Made by a program: the position numbers and the translations under genes. A DNA stretch of 64,000 nt from Fusobacterium sp. (GTDB taxonomy: Bacteria; Fusobacteriota; Fusobacteriia; Fusobacteriales; Fusobacteriaceae). The notes beneath the pieces were generated by a model. That model was not told the DNA's origin and ran no database searches. It saw only the letters and a program-made list of their open reading frames with translations. Where the stretch lies: assembly GCF_019012925.1 (NCBI RefSeq), contig NZ_JAGIRL010000021.1, positions 90,301 through 154,300 on the forward strand. The letters are read 5' to 3'. Shown here piece by piece: positions 27,722 to 36,453 of the stretch (position 1 is its first letter; each line of letters begins with the position of its first letter).

Positions 27722-28480
27722 CTATTTTATAAAATAATCTAATTTTTTACCTATCTCTTCACACGCTATTTTTATCTCTTCAACTATTAATTTTAACTTC
27801 TCCTCTGTCAAATTATCTGGAAAACATGGACAACTTATAGCTGCTACAATTCTATTTCTATTGTCTAATATTGGAAGAGCAACTGCTTTTATATTATTGG
27901 AATGTTCCATATTGTCATAAGAGATTTTTTGTAAATTGATTTTTAATAATGCTTTTTTTAAAATCTCTCTATCTATAATTGTGTTCTCTGTATACTTAGG
28001 GAGTATCTTAGGTAAAAGTTTATTCAATCTATTTTCACTTAACTGGCAAATAAGTAATTTACTAGCTGCCCCTGCATGAAGTGGAAATATTGCATTCTCT
28101 GAAACTGAAACCTTTATTATATCACTACTCTCAACAGTTGAAATGGTTCTTATCTTATCATTATCCAACACGCTTAACTTAAATGTCTCTTTAAACTTCA
28201 ATGAAAGTGCTTCTAAATATGGATAGGTTACATTCTTCAAGAGAGTATATTTCTCATTTCTATTTGAAAAAAAGTAAAATTTTTCTCCCAATGTATACTC
28301 TTTATCCTCAAAATTTAAATATTTCAAATTTGTCAATACTTCTAACAATCTATTCACTGTAGCTTTAGAAAGTCCCAAATCTTTTGCTATGGAACTTTGA
28401 GTTGCAGAGTATTTATAGTATAAATAGTTAAATATCTTATCTGCTTTATCTATAGCTGGAACCTTTGATTTTTCACTCAA
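27722..28480 (-). CDS. IclR family transcriptional regulator
   Basis: A 252-residue regulator, probably of the neighbouring kdgK-eda genes. An N-terminal winged helix (about 8-65: DKADKIFNYLYYKYSATQSSIAKDLGLSKATVNRLLEVL, given here as its motifs IFNYLYY and LGLSKATVNRLL) is followed by the effector domain. That domain carries the family strings FPLHAGAASKLLICQL and VALPILDNRNRIVAAISCPC. Translation starts at TTG 28480, six bases after AGGAGGAAG. Members of the KdgR branch respond to 2-keto-3-deoxygluconate; the location beside kdgK makes that the best guess, but nothing in the sequence proves it. Confidence 0.88.
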   Translation of the reverse strand: MSEKSKVPAIDKADKIFNYLYYKYSATQSSIAKDLGLSKATVNRLLEVLTNLKYLNFEDKEYTLGEKFYFFSNRNEKYTLLKNVTYPYLEALSLKFKETFKLSVLDNDKIRTISTVESSDIIKVSVSENAIFPLHAGAASKLLICQLSENRLNKLLPKILPKYTENTIIDREILKKALLKINLQKISYDNMEHSNNIKAVALPILDNRNRIVAAISCPCFPDNLTEEKLKLIVEEIKIACEEIGKKLDYFIK

Positions 28481-28594
28481 CTTACTTCCTCCTGATATAA
28501 ACTCTTTCTTTTATTACCTTCTATCTTATAATAACATATTTTCAGATTTATTTTAATAATTTTATTTCAAAAATCTTCAATTTTCCAAAAAACA

Positions 28595-28626
28595 GGAAAA
28601 AACTACCCTGTATCAAAAGTAGTTCC
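28595..28626 (-). terminator. Terminator of kdgK-eda
   Basis: On the minus strand AACTAC pairs with GTAGTT around a twelve-base loop, followed by TTTTTCC. AGGA/TCCT extend the symmetry. It lies 40 bases past the kdgK stop. Confidence 0.7.
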
Positions 28627-28666
28627 CTCCTGCTATATTGTTAAATTATTTTTAGTTAAATATTAA

Positions 28667-29704
28667 TTATCTATTCATCTCAGATGTATTTCCATTATCA
28701 TGGTCTGCTATAATGCTCTCTACAAGAGTTGAATCAGCACAAGAAATATCTCCAACTATCGTATTCTTTAAAACAGAGTTAGCATTTCCATATTTCATTG
28801 CTCTTTCTGCTTCATTAAAGTGTAGGATTCCATATAGTACTCCTGCTACATAAGCATCTCCACTTCCTATTCTGTCAACTATCTCAATATTTTCATAAGC
28901 TCTTTCTGAATAGAATGTATCTGACTTTCTATCATATACTAATGATGAAAAATTATGAGATTTAGGAGAGTTTACAACTCTTTGAGTAGAAGCTATAAAT
29001 GATAGATCATACTCTTTTGCAAATGCTCTTATAATATCTTTTAGATCTCCTGTCTTTTCAAACATCTTTCTAAAAGTTTCTTCTGAAGCAAATAATATAT
29101 CTACATCTGGAAGTATCTTCTCTATTTCAACCTTTGCCTCTGGCTCTGACCATAGATTTCTTCTGAAGTTTACATCAAAAGACACCAATGCTCCACCTTT
29201 TTTAAAGTTTGAAATTAGATCCTTTGTTAAAGTCATAGAAGTTTCACAAAGCCCTAATGATATTCCACTTGTATGGAAAATTTTAGTTTTTCCATATACT
29301 TCTGGATTTACTTCATTTACTGTCATTCTTTGGAAAGATGAATTTAATCTATCATAAGTAACATTTGGTTTTCTAGGTGATGATCCATACTCATAATAAT
29401 ATATAGGCATACGTTTGTATTTACTGTCATCATAGATTAAAAAATCATCAGCTACACCATTTAATGTCATTGATTTTCTAGCAAATTTTCCCAATTCATT
29501 GTTTGGTAAAGTTGTTAACATTGCTGTCTTTTCTCCCAAAATAGATACTGAACTAGCTACGTTAAACTCTGCTCCACCCATCTGTTTTGTCAAAAGATTT
29601 CCTTGAATAAGCATCTCATTATTTAAAGGAGATAATCTCATAATCATCTCTCCACAACAAACTAAACCAAACTCTTTTTCTGTAAAATCAAATATTTTAC
29701 TCAT
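28667..29704 (-). CDS. kdgK: 2-keto-3-deoxygluconate kinase, PfkB family
   Basis: Predicted ATP-dependent kinase turning 2-keto-3-deoxygluconate into the 6-phosphate, the substrate of the next gene. The 345-residue product shows the ribokinase/PfkB plan: CCGEMIMRLSP at the N-terminus, GGAEFNVASSVSILG substrate loop near residue 43, and the catalytic motif RIGSGDAYVAGVLYG near 279, in which GAGD is replaced by GSGD as in other KDG kinases. AGGAAAATTA precedes the ATG. It starts 18 bases after eda. The operon order eda then kdgK, with IclR next door, points to uronate or ulosonate breakdown. Confidence 0.9.
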   Translation of the reverse strand: MSKIFDFTEKEFGLVCCGEMIMRLSPLNNEMLIQGNLLTKQMGGAEFNVASSVSILGEKTAMLTTLPNNELGKFARKSMTLNGVADDFLIYDDSKYKRMPIYYYEYGSSPRKPNVTYDRLNSSFQRMTVNEVNPEVYGKTKIFHTSGISLGLCETSMTLTKDLISNFKKGGALVSFDVNFRRNLWSEPEAKVEIEKILPDVDILFASEETFRKMFEKTGDLKDIIRAFAKEYDLSFIASTQRVVNSPKSHNFSSLVYDRKSDTFYSERAYENIEIVDRIGSGDAYVAGVLYGILHFNEAERAMKYGNANSVLKNTIVGDISCADSTLVESIIADHDNGNTSEMNR

Positions 29705-29722
29705 TAATTTTCCTCCAAGATA

Positions 29723-30358
29723 CTACTTATTTCTTATTTCTAATAATTTTTTTCTAAATGCTTGAGCAGTTGCTATGATCTCTTCATCTGTTCCAGAAGC
29801 TAATTTTCCTCCAGCTCCTACTGCTATTACACCATTTTTAAACCATTCTTCCATATTGTCTAAACTAACTCCACCAGTAGGCATTATATTTGCATGAGGT
29901 AATGGAGCTTTTACAGCTTTTACAAATGAAGGTCCAAAAGCACTTCCAGGGAATAGTTTTATAATATCAGCACCATATTGCATAGCTTTTGTCATCTCAG
30001 TTATAGTCATACAACCTGGCATATATGGTACTTGATAAAGATTACATAACTTAGCAGTCTCTTTATCAAATCCAGGTGACACTATAAACTCTGCTCCAGC
30101 AAGTATAGCTATTCTAGCAGTAGCTGCATCTAATACAGTTCCTGCACCTATAACCATTTCATTATTTGTATCTTGCTCTTTAAGAGCTTTTATAACTTCA
30201 GTTGCTCCAGGAACAGTGTAAGTTACTTCAATAGCTGGTATTCCACCTTTTGTACAAGCCTTAGAGATTCTAACTCCCTCAGCTACATTCTCTCCTCTTA
30301 CTACAGCTACAATTCCTATATCAGCAAGTTTTTCTAATATTTTATATTTTTTTAGCAT
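29723..30358 (-). CDS. eda: KDPG/KHG aldolase
   Basis: Class I aldolase splitting 2-keto-3-deoxy-6-phosphogluconate into pyruvate and glyceraldehyde 3-phosphate. At 211 residues it has the usual length. The catalytic glutamate sits in GIPAIEVTYTVPGA near residue 46. The Schiff-base lysine is in ADIIKLFPGSAFGP near 134, and NIMPTGGVSLDN supplies the phosphate-binding glycines. AGGAGGAAACGAA lies before the ATG. It is the first gene of a two-gene operon with kdgK. The leader upstream contains ATGAAAC, a possible half-site for a KdgR-like regulator, too weak to call. Confidence 0.94.
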   Translation of the reverse strand: MLKKYKILEKLADIGIVAVVRGENVAEGVRISKACTKGGIPAIEVTYTVPGATEVIKALKEQDTNNEMVIGAGTVLDAATARIAILAGAEFIVSPGFDKETAKLCNLYQVPYMPGCMTITEMTKAMQYGADIIKLFPGSAFGPSFVKAVKAPLPHANIMPTGGVSLDNMEEWFKNGVIAVGAGGKLASGTDEEIIATAQAFRKKLLEIRNK

Positions 30359-30641
30359 TTCGTTTCCTCCTAAAAGAAAAATTTTGTTTATTTCTTACTA
30401 TAAATATATAATAATTTTATCTTAAATTCAAGAAAATAATTCAGCATTAAGTTTTATATATGAAACAAAAAGATACTAGTATATTTTAAATATCCTAAAA
30501 TATTGTATAATTTCTACTTTCAAAAAAATATTTTTTTCATATATAAAATTTTTTAGACTATCAAATAATTTTTCTATAATTTTTTAAAATATGATATAAT
30601 AGCTGTTGTAAAATCTATTTAATTAAAAAAGGAGAAGATTT

Positions 30642-31652
30642 ATGAAAAAAAGATTATTAATAGGTTCTATACTTTTAAGCTTTTCATTATTTGCTCAAGA
30701 CATCTACAACGAAAGCTTAAAAAAATTAGATATGTTTGAAGTAGTTAACACTTACTCTCAAGAAAAAGTTGAAAAGAACCTAAAAAACTACAAAAGATTA
30801 AAAAAAGAGAAGTTAGATGAATTGATTTCAAAATCTGTACTAGTTGATCTAGGTGCTATTACAATTGATGAATTAAATAGTTCTAAGGATATTGAAAACA
30901 TCTTAAACACATACGTAGATAACTATAAAAACTCTCATCAAAATTATCTTGGAAATGTTTCAGATAAAAATATTATTAATAGAATGAACCAACAGTACTC
31001 TTCTTTTGAAGTAATCAAAAAAAATCCACTAATTGATAGTTTAAATATAGCTCTATCTAAAGGATTAACAACAGGGTATAATGTTAAAAGAAAAGATGCA
31101 GTTACCAATTTTAATCCTGAACTCTCTTTAACTTATGGTCACAATGGTATAAAACATGCTGGACAACTTCTAGCTCTTATGAAGAGTGAGCATCTTGATG
31201 CAAAAGTTCAAATTGAACCTAAAACTTCAGCTTATCTCCATATGCCTGATTGGGGAGAACCAGCTACTCCTAATATTGTAATGAAAAATGGACAGATTGT
31301 TATCACTCCTCTTGAGTATGATCTACAATTTGAGTTTAAAAATAAAGATGAAAAATTACAATTTATAAAACTTATTGAAAAGTATGCTAAAAAAGATGAG
31401 GTTGATGAAAAGGGACTTATCTTTGATTCTTGGTGGCAACCTTTTATGCAAACAGAAAAAGTTGAAGGTTTTGAAAAGTTAATTGTCAATATTGCTGAAC
31501 AAGACGATTATGTTGCTTATGTACTAACTTTACCTGAAAAATCAAATGCCTTAATAAAAGAATTAGCAAAAAATAAAAATATAAAATTAAAAACAAAAGA
31601 GATCTATGTAAACCCTTCATTTTATAGATTTATGTTGGGAGAGTATAAGTAA
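30642..31652 (+). CDS. Secreted protein of unknown function
   Basis: I recognise no family. The 336-residue product has a clean signal peptide (MKKRLLIGSILLSFSLFAQ) and no other membrane span, so it should be periplasmic. The N-terminal 130 residues are lysine-rich and helical. The C-terminal part is mixed, with notable conserved-looking strings LTYGHNGIKHAGQLLALMKSE, YLHMPDWGEPATP and FDSWWQPFM. Histidines and tryptophans there could form a binding site. AAAGGAGAAG is close to the ATG. It is a single transcription unit convergent with the sulfatase pair and ended by a shared terminator. Confidence 0.75.
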   Translation: MKKRLLIGSILLSFSLFAQDIYNESLKKLDMFEVVNTYSQEKVEKNLKNYKRLKKEKLDELISKSVLVDLGAITIDELNSSKDIENILNTYVDNYKNSHQNYLGNVSDKNIINRMNQQYSSFEVIKKNPLIDSLNIALSKGLTTGYNVKRKDAVTNFNPELSLTYGHNGIKHAGQLLALMKSEHLDAKVQIEPKTSAYLHMPDWGEPATPNIVMKNGQIVITPLEYDLQFEFKNKDEKLQFIKLIEKYAKKDEVDEKGLIFDSWWQPFMQTEKVEGFEKLIVNIAEQDDYVAYVLTLPEKSNALIKELAKNKNIKLKTKEIYVNPSFYRFMLGEYK

Positions 31653-31654
31653 AC

Positions 31655-31692
31655 AAAAAAGCTAAGGAGAAGAAACTCTCTTTAGCTTTTCT
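31655..31692. terminator. Bidirectional terminator
   Basis: AAAAGCTAA and TTAGCTTTT form the stem, with extra GGAG/CTCT pairing. Both strands end in T-rich runs, so it can stop the secreted-protein gene from the left and the maturase gene from the right. Confidence 0.85.
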
Positions 31693-31711
31693 ATTTATTG
31701 CTATAAATTAT

Positions 31712-32923
31712 CTAATATATCTTTTCTACTGCCCCTGCAAATAGTTCCCAAGGAATATGTTTTTCCTTAAATTCCACCATCAAATTTAACCCCGGAGTCA
31801 TATGTTCAAACATTCTTTGATAAGCTTCACAGAAATAACTTATTCTCTCACCTGATGAATTTAAATTAATAAACCTATGTTTTGGACAACCACCATGACA
31901 TAGTTCAAGCCACTTACACTCTCTACATTTAGAACTAATATCCTGTTTTTTTTGAGATAATTTATCACTTAGCCCTTCAATCTCATTCAAGTTTAATTCT
32001 TGAAAATTTCCAATCTTAAACTGAGATTCTGGATAAACAAAGTGATCACACTGATATAGCATTCCATCACTCTCTAATGCTATATTACTTCCACCACACT
32101 TCTCTCTAAATATGCAAAGAGTTGGTTCATACCCTGAAAATCTTGTTAATAATGAATCAAACATACGAATTGAGATTTTAGTTATATCCTTTTTTATCCA
32201 AACATCAAAAATTTTATTCATAAATTCTGAATAAGCTACTGGATCAACTGAAAAGTCACTCACTCTTGCATTAAATTCTCTGTCATCTATCCAATTAGGT
32301 TTAAAATTTTCATCATTATCCAATGTTTCTACAACTGGAATAAATTGCATAAATTTCGCTCCTATAGATTTAAGAAATTTGTATGTTTCTAATGGATATT
32401 TCACATTAAAATTGTTTACTACTGTAAGAGTATTATATTCAACTCCATATTGTTCTAAATATCTCAATCCTTTACTAACTTTTCTAAATGTACTTCCATT
32501 GTTCACGGTTCTTCTGTAAATATCGTGAATTTCCTGATCTCCATCAATTGAAATTCCTACTAAAAATTCATGTTTTTTTAAGAATTTAGCCCATTGTTCA
32601 TCAATTAATATCCCATTTGTTTGAATGGCATTATGAATCTTTTTATCAAATAATCTTGCTAATTCTTTTTGATAGCTAACAACTCCCTTATAGAAATCTA
32701 ACCCAGCTAATAGTGGTTCTCCACCCTGCCAAGTAAAATATATATCTCTATCTTTACCCTCTGTAACTCTTTTTTCTATAAATTTTTTTGCTGTTTCTAA
32801 ATCCATAAACTTAACCTTTTTATTAAGTTCAGAGTGCATAAACTTCTCTTTTTCTAAATAAAAGCAGTATTTACAAGCTATATTACATTGAAAACTAGTA
32901 GGTTTGATCATGAAATTTAACAT
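31712..32923 (-). CDS. Anaerobic sulfatase-maturating enzyme (radical SAM)
   Basis: Radical SAM enzyme that oxidises the active-site Cys or Ser of sulfatases to formylglycine without oxygen. The 403-residue product has CNIACKYC, the CxxxCxxC cluster motif, near residue 14. It also carries TWQGGEPLLAG, TNGILID and SISIDGD-like motif GISIDGDQEIHD. The C-terminal SPASM region has cysteine motifs CQ...CRECKWLELCHGGCPKHR that bind two more clusters. ATG 32923 with GGAGGAAAATATT ahead is chosen over a TTG five codons earlier. It lies 27 bases behind the sulfatase, its likely substrate. Confidence 0.92.
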   Translation of the reverse strand: MLNFMIKPTSFQCNIACKYCFYLEKEKFMHSELNKKVKFMDLETAKKFIEKRVTEGKDRDIYFTWQGGEPLLAGLDFYKGVVSYQKELARLFDKKIHNAIQTNGILIDEQWAKFLKKHEFLVGISIDGDQEIHDIYRRTVNNGSTFRKVSKGLRYLEQYGVEYNTLTVVNNFNVKYPLETYKFLKSIGAKFMQFIPVVETLDNDENFKPNWIDDREFNARVSDFSVDPVAYSEFMNKIFDVWIKKDITKISIRMFDSLLTRFSGYEPTLCIFREKCGGSNIALESDGMLYQCDHFVYPESQFKIGNFQELNLNEIEGLSDKLSQKKQDISSKCRECKWLELCHGGCPKHRFINLNSSGERISYFCEAYQRMFEHMTPGLNLMVEFKEKHIPWELFAGAVEKIY

Positions 32924-32950
32924 AATATTTTCCTCCAAAACAAAGTTCTA

Positions 32951-34636
32951 TTATTTAGTAGCAGGTACTTCTTCAGTTGCTTTAATTAATTGTTCATACT
33001 TAGGTAAATTGTTTGCTGTATTAGGTTTTACTGCTTGAGTTGTTAAATAATTTCTCATTTTAGCTTTTAACTCTTTTACAACCTCTGGATGTTTTTCAAT
33101 TACATTATGGATCTCTTGTGGATCTTTTACTGAATTGTAAAGAGCATATGAATTATCTCCTACATAATAGTGTAATGTCCAAGTATTATCTCTAACTGTC
33201 CATGAGAACTCTGATAGACTCTCCATATATGGGTTTACTGGGTAATAATCAGATTCTCCTGTTACATATTTATCATAATCTCTCCAGAAAGGAATATTTA
33301 TTGGATCCCAGTGGAAAGCTCTAGGTTGTGCCCAGTATAATTCTTTGTGTGGATTTCCTTTAACCTCTTTTTTCAAGTATGGTAATAAGTTAACTCCATC
33401 TATTTTTTCTTTCCACTCTTGTGGAACTTCAATTCCTGCTGCTGCTAAAGCTGTTGGCATATAGTCTATAGTTGATACCATTTTATTGTATTTTCCAGCT
33501 TTTAATCCAGCTTTCCATGTTATAAATCCTGGTATATGTACTCCTCCATTAAATGTTTCCCCTTTATTTCCAGTGAAAATTCCATTCATAGGTAATGGTG
33601 CATCTATAACTGATCCATTATCTGAGAAGAACATAATTACAGTATTATCCAATTTTCCATCTTTTTCTAATTGATCTATTATTCTTCCTATATTTTGGTC
33701 TACTGCATATATAGATTCATAATATTTATCAACTTCTTCATTTCCTGTATTAAAAATTCTATATTTTTCTGGTGCATGTTGTTCTAGTGGTATGTGAGGT
33801 GCATTGTATGCTAGGTAAATAAAGAACGGATCATTTCCTGCAGCTTCTATTCTACCTAATGCTTCATTTGTCAATTGATCAGTAATATATCCTTCAGCTG
33901 GTACTACTTCTCTATTTTTGAATAAGCTAGGTGAATTATAATATGCTGTTCCTGCAGCATGGAATCCCATAAAATAATCAAATCCTCTATTTTGTGGTTG
34001 GAAAGGTTCATCACAGAATGTAGTAAAGTTATCATGGTAATCTCTTGTTTGTTTTTCTTTTGGAACAGGAACATTTGTTATTCTTCCTAAATGCCATTTT
34101 CCAATAGCAGAAGTTTCATATCCATGATTTTGGAATAACTCTGCTAAAAACTTATGATCTACAGATACTCCGTCTTGAGCATCATCATTACTATAAATTC
34201 CAAATCTTGATGGAAATTCAGAAGTCATAAATCCAGCTCTTGATGGTCCACTAACTCCATGACACACAAAGTCTTGAGTAAGCATAATTCCTTGATCTTG
34301 TAACTTTCTCAAATTAGGTGTAGATTTTTTAGCAGCTTCTATAGCTTTATCTACATCCACTTTGTATCTGTCTGGAATAACTTTTGTAGCCAACACTTTT
34401 TTATCAAAAGCCTTTTCATCAAAATTAAGTTGTCCATATCCTAAGTCATCCATTGAAATAATAATTACATTTGGTTTTCCTTCTGTTTTGTATTCTGTAG
34501 GTACAAAACTTTGATTGAATGCTACATTTGTTGCTGTTCCTTTGTCTTTTACATTTGTTGCTGCATAACTTCCAGTGGCAAATGTTCCTAACAAAAGAAG
34601 AGTTAAATACTTAGATCCGTTTTTCAAATTTAACAT
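32951..34636 (-). CDS. Ser-type arylsulfatase, exported
   Basis: A 561-residue sulfatase with a signal peptide (LTLLLLGTFATGSYA), so it acts in the periplasm or outside. The metal site starts VIIISMDDLGYGQ. The catalytic consensus is SGPSRAGFMTS at about residues 125-135: the residue to be converted to formylglycine is serine, not cysteine, which only the anaerobic maturase can process. Other motifs are GKWHLGR, HIPLEQHAPEKY, and FFSDNGS near 340. The C-terminal third contains the usual sulfatase tail. It likely cleaves sulfate from host mucin glycans or glycosaminoglycans; the exact substrate is not deducible. GAGGTGG stands before ATG 34636. Confidence 0.93.
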   Translation of the reverse strand: MLNLKNGSKYLTLLLLGTFATGSYAATNVKDKGTATNVAFNQSFVPTEYKTEGKPNVIIISMDDLGYGQLNFDEKAFDKKVLATKVIPDRYKVDVDKAIEAAKKSTPNLRKLQDQGIMLTQDFVCHGVSGPSRAGFMTSEFPSRFGIYSNDDAQDGVSVDHKFLAELFQNHGYETSAIGKWHLGRITNVPVPKEKQTRDYHDNFTTFCDEPFQPQNRGFDYFMGFHAAGTAYYNSPSLFKNREVVPAEGYITDQLTNEALGRIEAAGNDPFFIYLAYNAPHIPLEQHAPEKYRIFNTGNEEVDKYYESIYAVDQNIGRIIDQLEKDGKLDNTVIMFFSDNGSVIDAPLPMNGIFTGNKGETFNGGVHIPGFITWKAGLKAGKYNKMVSTIDYMPTALAAAGIEVPQEWKEKIDGVNLLPYLKKEVKGNPHKELYWAQPRAFHWDPINIPFWRDYDKYVTGESDYYPVNPYMESLSEFSWTVRDNTWTLHYYVGDNSYALYNSVKDPQEIHNVIEKHPEVVKELKAKMRNYLTTQAVKPNTANNLPKYEQLIKATEEVPATK

Positions 34637-34731
34637 CAATTCCACCTCTTTTTATTATTTTTATTATTATAGTCTGTTATTATAATAATACATAATCTAT
34701 TATATACAGACATATAAAACTAATATAATAT

Positions 34732-34760
34732 ATATTAATTCATTTTTTATTTGTTGTCAA
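34732..34760 (-). promoter_or_regulatory. Promoter of the sulfatase-maturase operon
   Basis: On the minus strand TTGACA (34760-34755) and TAATAT (34737-34732) are 17 bases apart, about 96 bases before the sulfatase ATG. The leader between them has arms GTCTGT and ACAGAC, 28 bases apart, that could pair or bind a regulator. Confidence 0.55.
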
Positions 34761-34991
34761 TCTTTGTTTTTTTACTTTTCTTTGTATACAAAAAAATTAA
34801 AAAATTTGATCTCAATTATTTTTTTAGTGTCAATATATATAGTTTTCTTTTTTAAAAAAATATCTATTTTTATTTAAATTTTAAAATTCATATTTTTTTT
34901 AAATAATGAATTTTTATTTTTTCAATGTTTTATTCTCTATAAAATATGATAGAATATTATGACAACTTTATTTCTAACTAGGAGGGTTATT
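34761..34991. other. AT-rich divergent intergenic region, no gene seen
   Basis: Between the sulfatase promoter and the next plus-strand gene the sequence is almost all A and T, with no reading frame having a ribosome site. It ends with AGGAGGG, the ribosome site of the next gene. A plus-strand promoter must lie here, but several A/T-rich boxes compete and I cannot choose one. Confidence 0.5.
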
Positions 34992-35558
34992 ATGAAAAAG
35001 CTATTTTTCTTTTATTTCATTATTTTTTTTAATATATCTTTTGCTAAATATGAAAAACTCTATAATATCGAAGTTACAAAAAATAATAGCAACGTTGGAG
35101 AAACTATACAGTACTCAACACTTACCCCTAAATTCTCCAAAGATAATAACTATTTTTTTATGTTTAAAGAGAATAGAATGTATTTAAACTCTTTTTTAGT
35201 TAAAGTTACACATAATGAAATCAATCCTTCAAAACAATTTTTTAATTATTTTGTACTAAGAGTAAAAAAGTCCAATGAAAATAATAATACTATTATTAAA
35301 AATACCTTTAGTGAAAATATTAATGAAAATGAAAATATTTTTATTTTTAGTTGCTCTGAAAAAATTACTGAAAATATATATACTCCTATCTATTTTAATA
35401 TGTTTTACAGAAATGGTAAAACAGTCAGCATATATAGGCTAGCTAAGAGAGAAGAAGTTAAAAATCTGTTAGATTATATAACTAAAAATAACCTTTTAGA
35501 TGAAGTTGAAAAAAATAGTTTAAAAATATTTCTAAAATATATTGACAAATTCTCATAA
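34992..35558 (+). CDS. Small exported protein of unknown function
   Basis: No family recognised. The 188-residue product starts with a signal peptide (MKKLFFFYFIIFFNISFAK). The mature part is rich in Asn, Lys and Phe, with predicted beta strands and no cysteine pair or lipobox. ATG 34992 lies five bases behind AGGAGGG. An upstream in-frame ATG would bury the signal peptide, so I reject it. The base composition is even more AT-rich than its neighbours, which may mark relaxed selection or transfer. Its 3' end overlaps the promoter of the tRNA-Leu gene. Confidence 0.65.
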   Translation: MKKLFFFYFIIFFNISFAKYEKLYNIEVTKNNSNVGETIQYSTLTPKFSKDNNYFFMFKENRMYLNSFLVKVTHNEINPSKQFFNYFVLRVKKSNENNNTIIKNTFSENINENENIFIFSCSEKITENIYTPIYFNMFYRNGKTVSIYRLAKREEVKNLLDYITKNNLLDEVEKNSLKIFLKYIDKFS

Positions 35559-35570
35559 ATAGTATATTAT
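35542..35570 (+). promoter_or_regulatory. Promoter of tRNA-Leu
   Basis: TTGACA (35542-35547) and TATTAT (35565-35570) are 17 bases apart, 18 bases before the tRNA. The minus-35 lies within the last codons of the preceding gene. Confidence 0.7.
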
Positions 35571-35587
35571 AAATGAGTAACTAACGT

Positions 35588-35674
35588 GCCTGGATGGCGG
35601 AATGGTAGACGCGACGGACTCAAAATCCGTTTCCTGTTGAAGGAGTGAGGGTTCAAGTCCCTCTCTAGGCACCA
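35588..35674 (+). tRNA. tRNA-Leu (anticodon CAA)
   Basis: GCCTGGA pairs with TCTAGGC as acceptor stem, followed by encoded ACCA. The anticodon stem ACGGA/TCCGT frames the loop CTCAAAA, giving anticodon CAA. A variable arm of about fifteen bases (TTCCTGTTGAAGGAG) marks a class II tRNA such as leucine. GGTTCAAGTCC forms the T loop. Confidence 0.95.
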
Positions 35675-35687
35675 CTTAATTGAAGTA

Positions 35688-35722
35688 TAAAGCTCTCGAA
35701 TTTAAAATGAGGGCTTTTTTTA
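35688..35722 (+). terminator. Terminator of tRNA-Leu
   Basis: AAAGCTCTC pairs with GAGGGCTTT (one G-U), followed by TTTT. It begins 14 bases after the CCA end. Confidence 0.85.
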
Positions 35723-35809
35723 TTTATAATTTAGTTTATCTGAAACTCTTGTATATAAAAAGAAAGTTCTTTCTTTTTTACCAACACTATTTGACAAAAA
35801 GCAAAAATA

Positions 35810-35860
35810 GAAAAAATAGTGTCTCAGGATCTCTGAAAAATCCATCAACACTATTTTATT
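35810..35860 (-). terminator. Terminator of the toxin-antitoxin operon
   Basis: On the minus strand AAAATAGTGT pairs with ACACTATTTT, with inner pairing GGAT/ATCC, followed by a T-run. It sits 30 bases past the toxin stop. A third copy of one arm (AACACTATTT, 35783-35792) lies just outside and could form an alternative hairpin. Confidence 0.75.
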
Positions 35861-35889
35861 ATACACCTCTTATAAAGTTCCTCATAAAC

Positions 35890-36453
35890 TTATATAATTT
35901 TTATCATTTGTAACAGCTTTTCTTCATTTTCTGTACTATTCTTTAATAATTTAAAATTATTTTCTCTATAGAAATTAATTAGCTTAGGATTATCTTTTAA
36001 CTCCACTAAAATTACACGTCCTGCTATAATTTCACTAGCTTCTTCTATATAATCACAAGCATATTGTAAAATTTCTGCTCCTAATATTTTATCCTTATTT
36101 TTGTCGTTTTTTCCAATTTGTCCAATTAGAAAAGTTGAAACTTCTGAGACTCCATTATATAGTCCATCTATTTTCTTTCTTTGACTTTTAGATAGCTCTT
36201 CAGGTAAATAAAGAACTTTTGTGGACAATGCAAAATATGCTAAAATATCAAATTCACCATTTGAAAATTTTTCTTCATCTAAAATAAAATAATTTCTCAC
36301 TTTATTTTTCTCTTGGAATAAAAAAGCTTTATTTTTTAGAAAAAACTCAATATCTAAATCTTTACTACATGAAAAATCATTAATAAACTCTTTTACAACT
36401 TCTTCTGGAAGAAATTCTATTATTTCTTGTAATGAGAGGCAAATTGTGCTAAT
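35890..36453 (-). CDS. GNAT acetyltransferase, probable toxin of a TA pair
   Basis: Read from ATT 36453 the protein is 187 residues. A GTG at 36300 gives only 136 and loses the N-terminal acetyl-CoA fold, and the 51 codons between are open and code plausible protein (LQEIIEFLPEEVVKEF). AGGGGGA stands seven bases before the ATT. This start codon is rare, and a frameshift in the antitoxin overlap is another possibility. GNAT signs are YFALSTKVLYLPEEL, FLIGQIGKNDKNKDKILG (strand and acetyl-CoA loop region) and the last-helix motif NPKLINFYRENNFKLL. TacT-like toxins acetylate charged tRNAs; the target here is unknown. Overlaps the antitoxin. Confidence 0.7.
   Translation of the reverse strand: MSTICLSLQEIIEFLPEEVVKEFINDFSCSKDLDIEFFLKNKAFLFQEKNKVRNYFILDEEKFSNGEFDILAYFALSTKVLYLPEELSKSQRKKIDGLYNGVSEVSTFLIGQIGKNDKNKDKILGAEILQYACDYIEEASEIIAGRVILVELKDNPKLINFYRENNFKLLKNSTENEEKLLQMIKII

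Noticed and set aside
30440..30500. KdgR-type operator before eda (ATGAAAC half-site)
   Set aside because: Only a single half-site is seen, with no palindromic partner, so chance is likely in this AT-rich leader.
35588..35674. tRNA-Leu as integration site of the defence island
   Set aside because: No repeat of the tRNA 3' end was found near the far end (48.3 kb) and no integrase gene is present.
35680..35913. A 77-codon plus-strand frame beyond tRNA-Leu
   Set aside because: It runs through two terminators and has no ribosome site or signal; not a gene.
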